Source of the DNA: Prorocentrum cordatum
Lineage: Eukaryota; Sar; Dinophyceae; Prorocentrales; Prorocentraceae
Reading direction: 5' to 3'
Assembly (NCBI GenBank): GCA_963575745.1
Contig: CAUYUJ010000337.1
Coordinates: forward strand, 217,737 to 281,736
DNA length: 64,000 bases
Below are positions 32,151 to 42,162 of this stretch, piece by piece. Within the stretch, counting starts at the first letter, position 1, and each line of letters begins with the position of its first letter. The notes beneath the pieces were generated by a model. That model saw only the letters and a list, made by a program, of their open reading frames with translations. It was not told the DNA's origin and did no database searches. A program made the translations under genes and the position numbers.

Positions 32151-34389
32151 ACTGTAGTACCGTGTAGGCCTTTACGGCGCCTTTGATCCAACACCCACTC
32201 GTTTCTTGATAGAGATGTAAACGCATTCATGTACCCACGCGCTTCTTCCTCCGTGATAAGACTCTTTTCGAAGGTGCAAGCGGCGGGGTATTCGTCATGC
32301 GTATATGGGTGTGACGTCGAGACAGTGGGCATATTCATGAACGTATCTTCCTCCGCGCGCATGCCCATCTGGCCGTCGGCATTCACCATGAGTACCGTAT
32401 GCAACATGTCGCGTTCAGAGATCCCACTGTTACCACTGCGCATGCTTACCGGGCCCCCAGTTCCACGCTGACTGCGCGAACGAAGGTGTCGCCCATATGG
32501 CATGTATGCGTGCGAATACTGAAGCCATTGGGCGCTCCTGTCGGTAGCCCTTTCCACGCGCCTCAACCACGTATCATTCACTGGTACCGAAGGTGGAGCC
32601 GATCGGGCAGGTGTCCCTGCATTGCTGTCGGTCTCTGCAACCAATGGAATATGTACGTCAGTAGCAGGTGCCCCTGCAAGTGTAGCTGCTTCCACCACTA
32701 GAACCGCGTTGGCCGATGACACAGGTATCCCCGCGGGAGTCGTCGTCGATATCTCCGCGGTGCTGGTCATCATGGCTGTAACGCGGTTGAGCTCTGCACG
32801 GACGTCCCTGAGCTCGTTCGCCCTCTGAAGAATAGCTTCATGACGATCATGTGTTTCCTGATCTCCAGCAAGGGCGCAGTGGAACTCAGCAGCATAAGTG
32901 AGGCCAACACCCCTGCATATAACACAGGGGGCCTCACACGCGGAAGCTTCCATGTTACCAGACACCTGTCTATCCACATGGGCGTGTACCACGCGACCCC
33001 AACATCGTGCGTGGAATATGTGACCGCACTGGGGACGCCAGATCTTGTCGTGATTCATGAACAGGTCCAGGCATATGGCACATGTACTGAAATCGCCGTC
33101 ACTGATGATAGGCGGCGTTGCCGCTGGCCTGATGCGCATCTGACGCTCCAGGGTGGATTCACTCGCTTTGAATCGAATAGGTGAGAAAGTCGGCAGCTGC
33201 ACCGATGCATCCATAGCTGGACTGCTCGCAGGTGTCCCTGCTGCATTGTGGTTAGTAGGCTGCCCTGCGCGGCTCAGCATTCTGCTGGCCTGACAATCTT
33301 GCTGTCGGCGCTGCCGTGTGGCCTGCACGGCCAAGTTGGCTTGCTGCGCCTCGTGAGTGGCCAGGATCTCAGGGCGCATCTCTCCCATGGTCGGTGGCAG
33401 CACTAGGCCTGGAGCCTGCTGCTGCACATCTCGATCCATGGAGGGTGCCAAATATCCATAGTGAGGTATCTGTCCTGGCACACCTGATGCATATCTTGAG
33501 CCACGCGTCAGCCGAGACTGATAGAAATCGTCGGCCGTCGCTCGAACATATAAGTTTTCAGGCAGGGTTCCCACCCGAGCAATTCCACTCACCTGTGCAT
33601 GATAATCAGGAAAGAATGGATGATCCATTGGCGCTGCCGTCGGACGATCAGCAACTGTTGGATCGTAAGTCGGATGGCTGAAAAATGCTGGTACGTAACC
33701 AAACCGATTGGGGTTGTCCGGAGAAGGATTGGGATCCGGAGCATACTCCCGCGGTGGCGTCCAGTTGGCACTAGGGAGGTCTATGCCACCCCTCCGCATG
33801 CTCTGGGCGGCCTCGCGCATCTGACGGTGCATCCGCTCCTGCTGACCAACTACACTTCTCTGTATTGCATATTGGTCTGGGAAAGCAGGTTGCCCCGCAA
33901 TTGGACGTGGTGATGCGAACGGCGATGCTGCCTGTAGAGCCTGGTGGAGCTGCGGATATGTACGAATACTTTGGAGCCTCGCCTGCAGGCTGTTGGTGCT
34001 CCAGCACTCTGTGGGGTGCCAAATGGTGTAGTAGCTCTGCTCATAGGAGCGAACCATGCAGGTTGCCCTGCAGATACTGGCAGCTGTTGAACCTGGGCAC
34101 GCCACGGATCGTTAGCGCATAACGTATCAGTAGGCGTAATACCACTTGGCGTAAGACCCATCACATCAGCGCTCTGAGCCTGTATCCCTGATCCACCAGA
34201 TCCCCCTGCAGGTGCCCCTGCTTGGTATGCGTTCATCATGAACACCTGTGAGAATACCATCGGAAGCGGCTCGGGAAACTTCAGGTTGTAGGGGGTACCT
34301 GGAATAAACCAGTTCTTTAACGATGATGCGTCATTACGAATCTCGCACATCATCAATTCTAATACTCGTGTACTGCTGGTTGTCGCCAT
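32150..34389 (-). pseudogene. Copia polyprotein region with RING-H2 finger
   Basis: Starts at MATTSSTRVLELMMCEI (34,389), passes a frame change near 33,990, then stays open for about 700 codons. The first half is Pro/Gln-rich. The RING (about 32,918-33,084) is CAIC, 14 residues, CGHIFHARC, a spacer, then CVIC: C-x2-C-x14-C-x-H-x2-H-x2-C...C-x2-C, all eight ligands present. RING fingers usually recruit E2 enzymes as ubiquitin ligases. Its role in a retrotransposon is unknown; assembly, localisation or host-factor turnover are possibilities. At least eight hairpins fall in the flanking linkers and none in the RING. Confidence 0.6.
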
Positions 34390-34581
34390 TCAAATGTAAG
34401 GGATGTATCCATATCTGTCCCACACGATTGTACTGACAAGAGTAACCTGGCAAGCTCCCGATCAACTGGACGATGTGAGTAGGAGGGATCCTGCCATCAC
34501 GGCCTGCTGTCGTGACGGTGTCGCTCGCCGAACGCCGCACTGGGATAGTGTCCCGAATCAGGTTCTCCAGACTGACCATGG

Positions 34582-35447
34582 TCAGGACCTAAGAGTCCAT
34601 GCGTAAACCAGATTGGATTCTACTGTCGCCAGGAAGGCATGGGCATCCATGTACAACCTGCCTGCCCCTCTTCTCAATGGTGTCGTCGGCGCGACAAGAT
34701 ATACCAATGCTGGGAATACTCGGTATAGTCTCACATTGAGTTCCATGAATGAGATACCGAGGCGCCCCAGTGCTGATAAGTCAGAGATCCCCATATATGG
34801 AGATTCTGGGCACCTTATGCCAGGGCTGCTATGCCCGCTGGACGGGCGGATGAAGTAGGTGTCGTATGTCATATCAGAATACCTCATCATGTTGATATAC
34901 AGCCTGTTCTTTTTCATTCCGGACTCATCGATCATACCGGTGGGCTCCAAGACATCATATGCCTGATACGCCCAGTGACGATGTTTAAGCAGATGACGTA
35001 CCGCGTCGAGATGCTTAGGGTGGTGATGTTCGTGTCCTTCTGCGGGCCATGTGTTGAGTACCTGCGATAAATCTGCAGAGCCGTCGTACTCGTCATAAGA
35101 CGTAACTTCACGAATGCATATGTCTGACAACTACCACGATGAACTGGTTTGTGACGGAGGACTGTTGTCAGCCACTCAGATAGCTCACGTTGTTCTCTAG
35201 ACTCGAACTTAGGCCTGCGAAGATTGTCCGTGGCGAGGGCGTTCTTCAAATACTCCTTGTCTGAATCCAACGTGAGGGCAGGGCCCTTCCGCGGGATGTT
35301 GCGCACTGACTGGCGCGCGCGTGCACCTTCGTCAGCGTGGACAGCAGTGTCCATGATGTTGTACTGCACAACCATGTAGCGATCAGATCCATCATCACCT
35401 CGCGGATCATATGCTGGATTGATCTTCATGCGGTTGCCTGAGCGCAT
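34582..35447 (-). pseudogene. Possible Tpt1/KptA-like (RNA 2'-phosphotransferase) fragment in the copia element, frameshifted
   Basis: The first frame reads RELSEWLTTVLRHKPVHRG, resembling the LSxxLxxxLRHxP N-terminal motif of Tpt1/KptA. After a frame change near 35,110 it reads YDEYDGSADLSQVLN and HLDAVRHLLKHRHW, roughly where the family has its DG and NDKxRF regions. Farther on come RLYMDAHAFLATVESN and, after a TAG, VLTMVSLENLI. The HGT and GHS motifs of the active family are not seen. Tpt1 removes a 2'-phosphate in tRNA splicing with NAD. This call rests on short motifs and could be wrong. Confidence 0.3.
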
Positions 35448-36062
35448 CCTGCCCCAGCATTCCTTGCATTCCTGCGGTACTTCCAGCGCAAGGGCAGGTT
35501 GCCCCGCTGGGCTGCCAGCAGGTTGCCCCGCAGAACTCTGAGCAGGTTGCCCCGCAGCACGTGGGGCAGCCTTTGGCGCTGGTGCTGCAAACGATGCTGC
35601 GCCCGCAGCTGATGAAGACGCACCAGCGGAACCTCTGGGCGTCCTTGGAGTTCCTTGCGGGGTACTGATGTCGAAGTCATGGTGTTTCTGCTCCTTGGTG
35701 TTGTAGGCCTCGATATCCTTGTCCCTGGGCGCTGCCCCTGGAACCTTTGGTGTAGTAGCAAGGGGCTTCTAGGTGCGCCTCGTGGAAGATGCATCCCTTG
35801 TTCCTGCCTCCAAAGTAGGCGTCCATCCTGATCTGCATGTCCGACCAGGTGCAGGGCCACGACGTGGAACAGGATCCTTGAGAAGGCTTTCTGGTGCCCT
35901 GGAATCTGGCGGCTGCAGCGGATGCTGCTGGACCTCTAGATCGTTGTCGATCAGCGTGTTGCTCGGCAGGTTGCCCCGCATCTCTCTTGATGTCCCCAAG
36001 ATTAAGATCATCGCCTGGGCTCTTACGCTTCTTCTTCTTGCGCTTGGGATGCTAAGGGCCAA
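35426..36062 (-). pseudogene. Copia polyprotein spacer segment 2 with a hairpin cluster, unrecognised
   Basis: Two overlapping frames cover a basic start (SIPSARRRSVRAQ), a Pro/Arg-rich middle and QRGNLP-type peptides. Four hairpins lie here, three of them spaced exactly 24 nt apart (35,494; 35,518; 35,542), so that stretch is a small tandem array in its own right. No domain recognised. Confidence 0.35.
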
Positions 36063-36250
36063 GAGATGGGCTTATTGAGCCAGAAGCAGAATCAGAAGAC
36101 GAGGGAAGTTCGATCGTTTCTGGCTTCGGTTTGGGCGCTCCTTTCGCCGTAGCCCCCGCCAGTGTCCCAGGCGCATGCCGGCGACAAAGTTCTATGGGGC
36201 CCCGGCCAGGATTCAAATCTTCACCACCTGGCCTCCTGAGGGCCATGTTC

Positions 36251-36916
36251 TTAATACCAACTTCGTCTTGATCTCCTTTTTCCACCAAGTAAATACTTAT
36301 CTGAACTACGTCGTTCGGCTATGCAAGTAGTGATCCAGCCCGCACCTTCGGCACGGTAAGCAACGCGCCGGCCAGGGGGGAGCTCCATGTCTCTGGTGAC
36401 GACGTGTTTGGGGCCGATCGGGGTATCAATATCACATGTAGCGTCCGTGACACCCGAATCACTTGCTTCACCGTCGCCAAGGGCGGCTTCCGTAGGATCA
36501 ACCTCTTCAGCCGTTTCAGCATCTTCATCTTCAACTTCAAAGACGTCTGGTTGGCTCTCTTCTTCTGATCTGTAATCGGCAGGTTTCCCTGCATGCCAAG
36601 CACGATTGAACTGCACCAGAGAATGAGTAGGTGTCAAGCTGTTCCAGATAGCCTTTGTTGGTTCAGTTTCTGTCGCTGTAGCAGGGAGGCAATTATCTTC
36701 AATCGGCCGCTTATGGTATGGCGTTCTGTTGGGAACAATACATTTGCCCCGACCATCTCCATGTGACCAAACCCACTGTGTTCTTTCGAAGTTCGGACTT
36801 CTTGATGGGCGTTTCATGGGGCAGCCAAGCCTGTGATCGGCATAGCTGGGGCATGTACAGCATAAGCCTCGATACTCCTTTCGATCCTCGATGATGGCCC
36901 TTTTGTGATCACGCAC
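36251..36916 (-). pseudogene. Copia polyprotein spacer segment 1, unrecognised
   Basis: Open sense-strand segment of about 220 codons. A Cys/His-containing start (RGLCCTCPSYADHRLGCPM) is followed by RTQWVWSHGDGRGKC and a very acidic middle (FEVEDEDAETAEEVDPTE). One hairpin copy (36,579) reads AGKPA. No family recognised; it belongs to the element by position and strand. 36,917-37,078 holds nothing recognisable. Confidence 0.4.
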
Positions 36917-37078
36917 AACTGCATAACAGCGGGGACTGCTATGTTTCTAGTAGGGTCAAAAGAGAACATCATGACTTCCCAAGGGGGTCTGGGCAGATGC
37001 GGGACACATGCCGGACGGGTGCCGCGGGAATCCAGGGGCTCCTTTTTTAACTAACAGGAACGCACTTCTTGGTTATCG

Positions 37079-37378
37079 AGTTCCCAGAGCTCCATTCCTG
37101 GGCATGATTTTGAATGTCCGGAGCCAACTGTAAGCCACTTCGTGTTCTTCGAGATCCCAGAACTCCATTCCTGGGCATGATTTTGAATGCCCGGAGCCAA
37201 CTGTAAGCCACTTCGTGTTCTTCGAGTTCCCTGAACTCCATTCCTGGGCATGTTTTTGAATGCCCGGAGCCAATTGTAGGCCGCTTCGTGGTCTTCGAGT
37301 TCCCAGAACCGGAGCCAACTGTAAGCCACTTCGTGTTCTTCGAGTTCCCAGAACTCCATTCCCGGGCCACATTTTGAA
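37079..37378. repeat. 73-bp tandem repeat
   Basis: Unit boundaries at about 37,081, 37,154, 37,227 and 37,300 (period 73). A shortened 45-bp unit follows, then a partial one. Each unit contains TCCATTCCTGGGCATG and GTAAGCCACTTCGTGTTCTT. Because 73 is 3n+1, successive units are read in different frames, and the sense strand shows the same peptides (MPRNGV, VAYSWLR) shifted from unit to unit. Confidence 0.9.
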
Positions 37379-37379
37379 T

Positions 37380-39010
37380 GCTGAGGCAGGCTGATGCTGA
37401 AGCTGAGACAGGCTGAGGCTGATGCAGGCTGAGGCTGAGGCCGAGGCTGAAGGCAGACTGAGGCTGAGGCTGAGGCTGAAGGCAGATTGAGGCTGAGGCT
37501 GAGGCTGAGGCAGGCTGATGTTAAGGCAGGCTGATGCTGAGGCAGGCTGAGGCTGAGGCTGAGGCTGGGGCAGGCGGAGGCTGAGGCAGGCTGAGGCTGA
37601 GGCCGAGGCTGAAGGCAGACTGAGGCTGAGGCAGGCTGAGGCTGAGGCTGGTGCAGGCTGAGGCTGAGGCTGAGGCTGATGCTGAGGCAGGCTGAGGCTG
37701 AGGCTGAGGCTGAGGCTGATGCAGGCTGAGGCTGAGGCAGGCTGAGGCTGAGGCCGAGGCTGAAGGCAGACTGAGGCTGAGGCTGAAGCAGGCTGAGGCT
37801 GAGGCTGAGGCAGGCTGAGGCTGAGGCTGAGGCAGGCTGGCTGAGGCTGAGGCTGAGGCTGAGGCTGAGGCCGAGGCTGAAGGCAGACTGAGGCTGATGC
37901 TCAGGCCGGCTGAGGCTGAGGCTGGGGCAGGCTGAGGCTGAGGCTGAGGCAGGCTGAGGCTGAGGAGGCTGAGGCTGAGGCTGAGGCTGATGCAGGCTGA
38001 GGCTGAGGCAGGCTGAGGTTGAGGCCGAGGCTGCAGGCAGACAGAGTCTGAGGCTGAAAAAAGGCTGAGGCTGAGCCTGAGGCAGGCTCAGGCTGAGGCT
38101 GAGGCTGAGGCAGGCTGAGGCTGAGGCTGAGGCAGGCTCAGGCTGAGGCTGGTGCAGGCTGAGGCTGAGGCAGGCTGAGGCTGAGGCCGAGGCTGAAGGC
38201 AGGCTGAGGCTGAGGCTGAAGCCGGCTGAGGCTGAGGCAGGCCGAGGCTGAGGCTGAGGCTGAGGCAGGCTGACGCTGAGGCAGGCTGAGGCGGATGCCG
38301 AGGCTGAAGGCAGATTGAGGCTGAGGCAGAAGCAGGCTGAGGCTGAGGCAGAGGCAGGCTGAGGCTGAGACTGAGGCAGGCTGAGGCTGAGGCTGAGGCT
38401 GATGCAGGCTGAGGCTGAGGCAGCCTGAGGCTGAGGCAGAGGCTGAAGGCAGACTGAGGCTGAGGCAGAGGCAGGCTGAGGCTGAGGCTGAGGCAGGCTG
38501 AGGCTGAGGCTGAGGCAGGCTGATGCCGAGGCAGGCTGAGGCTGAGGCTGAGGCTGGTGCAGGCTGAGGCTGAGGCAGGCTGAGGCTGAGGCCGAGGCTG
38601 AATGCAGACTGAGGCTGAGGCTGAAGCAGGCTGAGGCTGAGGCAGGCTCAGGCTGACGCTGATGCTGAAGCAGGCTGAGGCTGAGGCTGAGGCTGAGGCA
38701 GGCCCAGGCTGAGGCAGGCTGAGGCTGAGGCCGAGGCTGCAGGCAGACAGAGTCTGAGGCTGAAGGCAGGCCGAGACTGAGCCTGAGGCAGGCTCAGGCT
38801 GAGGCTGAGGCTGAGGCAGGCTGAGGCTGAGGCAGGCTGAGGCTGAGGCTGATGCAGGCTGAGGCAGAGGCAGGCTGAGGCTGAGGCTGAGGCCGAGGCC
38901 GACGGCAGACTGAGGCTGAAGCAGGCTGAGGCTGAGGCTGAGGCAGGCTGAGGCTGAGGCTGAGGCAGGCTGAGGCTGAGGCTGCGACTGCGACTGCCGT
39001 TGCCACTGCG
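37380..39010. repeat. GGCTGA hexamer array inside the copia element
   Basis: About 1.6 kb of GGCTGA with GGCAGGCTGA, GATGCAGGCTGA and GAAGGCAGACTGA variants, giving irregular longer units. It sits between the Gag region and the rest of the polyprotein. Frames across it (Ser/Ala/Gln-rich on the minus strand) are only locally open. Confidence 0.95.
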
Positions 39011-39107
39011 ACTGTCACCGCGAATGCGACTACGACTGCGAGAACAACAGAATTCTACAATAGGGTTCTCATCTGGATCTTTAAAGGGATTGCTTCCAGA
39101 GGTGTCC

Positions 39108-41465
39108 CTACACTTCGCTGTTCGGTTGCTTTGCCGGGAATATCATCCTTTCTTGCGTTTTAGTCTGTCCCTTCGATGAACGAATGATAGTACCATCATC
39201 GTTCCGTTTTGCTTGGCGAAGAAAATACCAGTGTCGGATTTGTTGTGCAGTCCAACTTCTATCCAACCAGTGTTGCATCGTCTCTGCAGGTATGCGCTGG
39301 CGAGCCAATCCAGGTTTGTTCCAGCCTTTCAAACGCTGTAATTGGCCGTATGGATGTTCTTCTTCTTGAAGCTGATCGTCTTGAGGCCGATTTCTCCGCA
39401 GACGTTCCCTCCTCGGGGGGGCATGCGCTCTTGGCGCCCTCCCTGGCGGGCCACTTGAGGCCCCCGCCCCAGGAGGATGAGGACGCTGAACACCGCTCGA
39501 ACGAGCACCACTGGAGCGGGCTCGCGCCCGATCCGGTGAAGAACTAAGAGCTCGACCGCGACGTACCGTGCGGTCATCCCGCTCATCTTCGTCGCCCATT
39601 GGCGAAAGACTTGGATCGTCGTGATAATTCTTTTTTCTAATGAAGGGCACGCGACGCGGCGATTGTCTCGGACTGCTCGCAAACCGATCTGACGCAACAG
39701 AAGTGCACTGAAATTCTTCATTGTGTCCAAGCTCATATTGAATACGTTCAGACACGTCGCCAGCGTCTCGCGGGCTTCCCCGCAATGGATTATCGTCGAT
39801 CGATTCCGTATTTGTCGGATTTCCAATCACCCGAGGATAGAGCATGGCATGAACTTCTTCATCTGTCGCAGGAATGGTAGACTCGGGGTCCGCGGGTGCC
39901 CCCGGCATACCGAAGTCATCTTCGACGGGCATGTGGAAGTTCTCGGCAAACTCAATATCTGCAGGTTGCCCCGCGATGGGTATACCCTGCCACTCTGCCA
40001 AGTCGATGTCGCCATGGCCGGTGAACACCTCTTCGAACAGCTCGTCGGCGTAACTCTCGAGGTTCATGCTGGCGCACAAATGCCTGGCACCCATGAAATG
40101 AATAACAAGCCACACAAGCAGGGTCAGCCAAAAATGGCCCCCAGTCGACGCGCTGCATGTCGGAGTCCGTCTGAGCCGAATGTATTGACGGACCCCTGCC
40201 ACTTCCATCGCCTTGGGGGCATTCGCGTCGGACATGTTGTGCGCTGTGGCATATGTCGCACTCCATAGTTTTACCGTTGGCATCCTTCGGATCCCCTCGT
40301 CGCCCTTCACTTTTGCCTGACGTATGCCTACGGTTCCTGCCATCGCCTAAAAACATTTCTTCGTACTGAGGCCCCGTGAGAGATGCTCGGAATGCTAGTA
40401 TGCCTCTACCGTGTAGTCGCCGACGCTTACCTTTGTCTTTACTTCGACCCTTGCCTTTTCCTGTGAGTGCCATACATCTTACCTTTCTGACTGACGTCTT
40501 CATGACAAACCACTGAGCTTGCTGCTCTTCAGTCAGGTATGCAGGCATTTCAGAGTAGTCCAGCGTGGTACTTTCATCATCAGAAGACGCATCGGTGTCG
40601 GTACCGGAGTCGAGATCGGACTCGGCGGGTTGCCCCGCAGAGCCCATTAAAATCATAGCTTGTACAGGGGAGACCGCGTCGGGTGGTCCCCTAGATCTGG
40701 CCCAGGGGTCTTGAGACCCTGAGGCCGTGCTGCCATTCTGGGCCAACAATGTAGTGGTCTCAGACGGCGGCATATCATCGTTCCACACGTTGTTAACAAG
40801 TTGCCCGTCATTGGCCTCTGTATGGAAGGTCTCGGCTCGGTGGCCGTGACTAAAAAACCACCGATATTGCCAGGAGTTCTCTCAGCTATCTGAGCATATG
40901 ACCTCATACGTTCGAGGAGAACATCGAAGTGTGCGTGGTCCCTCGGCATATGGTGGTTCAGTGGCTGCAGGAGCTGCTGTGCCCGCGACGTCCCCACTCC
41001 CAGAGCTCTGAATAAAATTACTGCTAACATCTGGAAGTTGGGGATGTTGAGGCCGGCGGTTTCTGCCTCGTAGCGGGCTATTTCGAACCGTGCTAACGAC
41101 TGGTCGATTCTTTCTCCCGCATGGACACGAAAGTCAATAAGAGCCGTGCCAGAATTGAATTGGCGTTCCTCTTCTAGGTTCTCGAACTTCGCACTGAAGA
41201 GGAACATAATGTAGGTGACGCCGTCAGTGTGGCGACCACCTATATTGACACCAAAATTGATGACTGCTGGGGTAACTCTCATGGCTATGGTCCGCGCGAG
41301 CCCTCCAAGACCGCGCTGGAGTGCGGCGGCCTGTTGGGAGGGCGTTATGTTGCCTGCGGCCACGTTGATCCAGGCGCGTACCTCGCGGACAAACTCGCGA
41401 AATGGTACTTGACCGGCAAGATCCCAGTGGGAGCCGGTCGTCCTAGTGTCGTTTCCGCCCCGCAT
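39108..41465 (-). pseudogene. Copia Gag-like region with CCHC zinc knuckle, frameshifted
   Basis: The ATG at 41,463-41,465 opens MRGGNDTRTTGSHWDL. A helical capsid-like segment follows (PFREFVREVRAWINVAAG, TYIMFLFSAKFENLEEERQF, FDVLLERMRSYAQ). The frame changes near 40,800. The next part holds a basic stretch (GKGRSKDKGKRRR) and a CDICHSAQHVRREC knuckle (C-x2-C-x4-H-x4-C) at 40,219-40,260. A further frame change near 40,100 leads to an acidic part (LESYADELFEEVFTGHGDID), then Arg/Pro-rich sequence to the stop at 39,108. Gag packages the element RNA. Several 14-nt hairpins sit inside it and read as AGQPA or GNLP. Confidence 0.65.
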
Positions 41466-41889
41466 ATGTCCCACCGCACATCCAAGAGCGACCCAGATGA
41501 GCCCAAAGATAGTAACCCCAATCCAATGGCCTCGTAGGTCTTAGTCGGGTGTAGTCGGTGGAGACTCGTATTTTGTCGTCGTAAGTCTGCGAGGGGTCGG
41601 AGGCGGCAGTATATCGCATCGCATGTCTCCATGCATTATATCTTCGAAGAAACTTCCACTTGAGTAGGTGGGTGGACTTCAGGAGTGTACTAGCGCAGGG
41701 ATGTAGTATATGAACGAGAGACCTCCGCTGGAGCAGAGGTGTCGTTGCAAGTTTCCTTGCGGTACTGCGTATCTATGTACAGTCCTCCGCGCAATGCCAC
41801 TGCACCCTGATGTTCCACCGTAGCTGTAGTCCACAAGATAGTACCGTGAATGGAGAGGAGTAAAGCTAGAGCTGACCACCATAGGCCAG

Positions 41890-41900
41890 CTCCGCTACCA
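41890..41900 (-). promoter_or_regulatory. Primer-binding site complementary to an initiator tRNA-Met 3' end
   Basis: On the minus strand TGGTAGCGGAG follows the 5' LTR with no spacing. Its complement, CTCCGCTACCA, is an acceptor-stem 3' half plus CCA. The implied tRNA would begin AGCGGAG with an A1:U72 pair, as in eukaryotic initiator tRNA-Met, the usual primer of Ty1/copia elements. The dinoflagellate tRNA itself is not in the window. Confidence 0.75.
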
Positions 41901-42162
41901 AGTTTGAAGGGGGCTGGGAGGCCCCGCCAACAGCTTCGCCTCAGGCGAAGCCAAGCTGCAGCTCGGCTGTATCGTAGTAGCGATAGTCCCAATGCAAGAG
42001 GGGAAGCCATGCCAAGTAAAATGGGATGCCTTTTAGTATCGATATCGGTCGTGTGCCTCGCGGTGAGGCACAGTCAAATCTAGGCAGCCGGCCGCTTGAA
42101 CCAAGACGGCCGCGGGCGCACGTTCGCTTCCGCTCCTTACGTCCCCCAGCTCGCTTTAGAGT
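41901..42162 (-). repeat. 5' LTR of the copia element
   Basis: 262 bp, read on the minus strand from 42,162 to 41,901. It contains two perfect short hairpins conserved in both LTRs: GCTTCGCC-TCA-GGCGAAGC (41,933-41,951) and TGTGCCTC-GCGGT-GAGGCACA (42,052-42,072). About 20 differences from the 3' LTR, mostly transitions. Confidence 0.85.

Larger units (their letters stand above)
28247..41760 (-). repeat. Family of about 25 dispersed 14-nt GNRA-like hairpins in the copia element
   Basis: Plus-strand form GC[AG]GG-NNNC-CC[TC]GC; sense form GC[GA]GG-GNNA-CCTGC. Starts: 28247, 28361, 29616, 30397, 31016, 31221, 31487, 32607, 32664, 32721, 33228, 33255, 33885, 34058, 34208, 35494, 35518, 35542, 35966, 36579, 39770, 39892, 39961, 40625, 41747. 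All have the same orientation. The sense loop begins with G in 25/25 and ends with A in 21/25; 14 are GNRA (GCAA, GAAA, GGGA). The stem covaries: GCAGG/CCTGC, GCGGG/CCCGC (39770, 40625), GCAAG/CTTGC (41747), plus G-U pairs. Copies occur in different frames (AGQPA, GNLP). None was found in the integrase-RT-RNase H part (24.5-28.1 kb). Confidence 0.8.
24161..42162 (-). mobile_element. 18-kb Ty1/copia LTR retrotransposon with extra RING, methyltransferase-like and repeat cargo, decayed
   Basis: Bounded by direct repeats at 24,161-24,423 and 41,901-42,162 (about 92% identical). An 11-nt primer-binding site abuts the 41,901 LTR. The 5-mers ACGAT (24,156-24,160) and ACGTT (42,163-42,167) are a plausible diverged target duplication. 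Sense (minus) order: gag with CCHC knuckle, GGCTGA array, 73-bp array, possible Tpt1-like piece, RING-H2, aspartic protease, methyltransferase-like, integrase, RT, RNase H. Integrase before RT defines the copia type. Many frameshifts and stops show it is not active. LTR ends are not TG..CA and no clear polypurine tract precedes the 3' LTR, which is odd. Confidence 0.85.
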
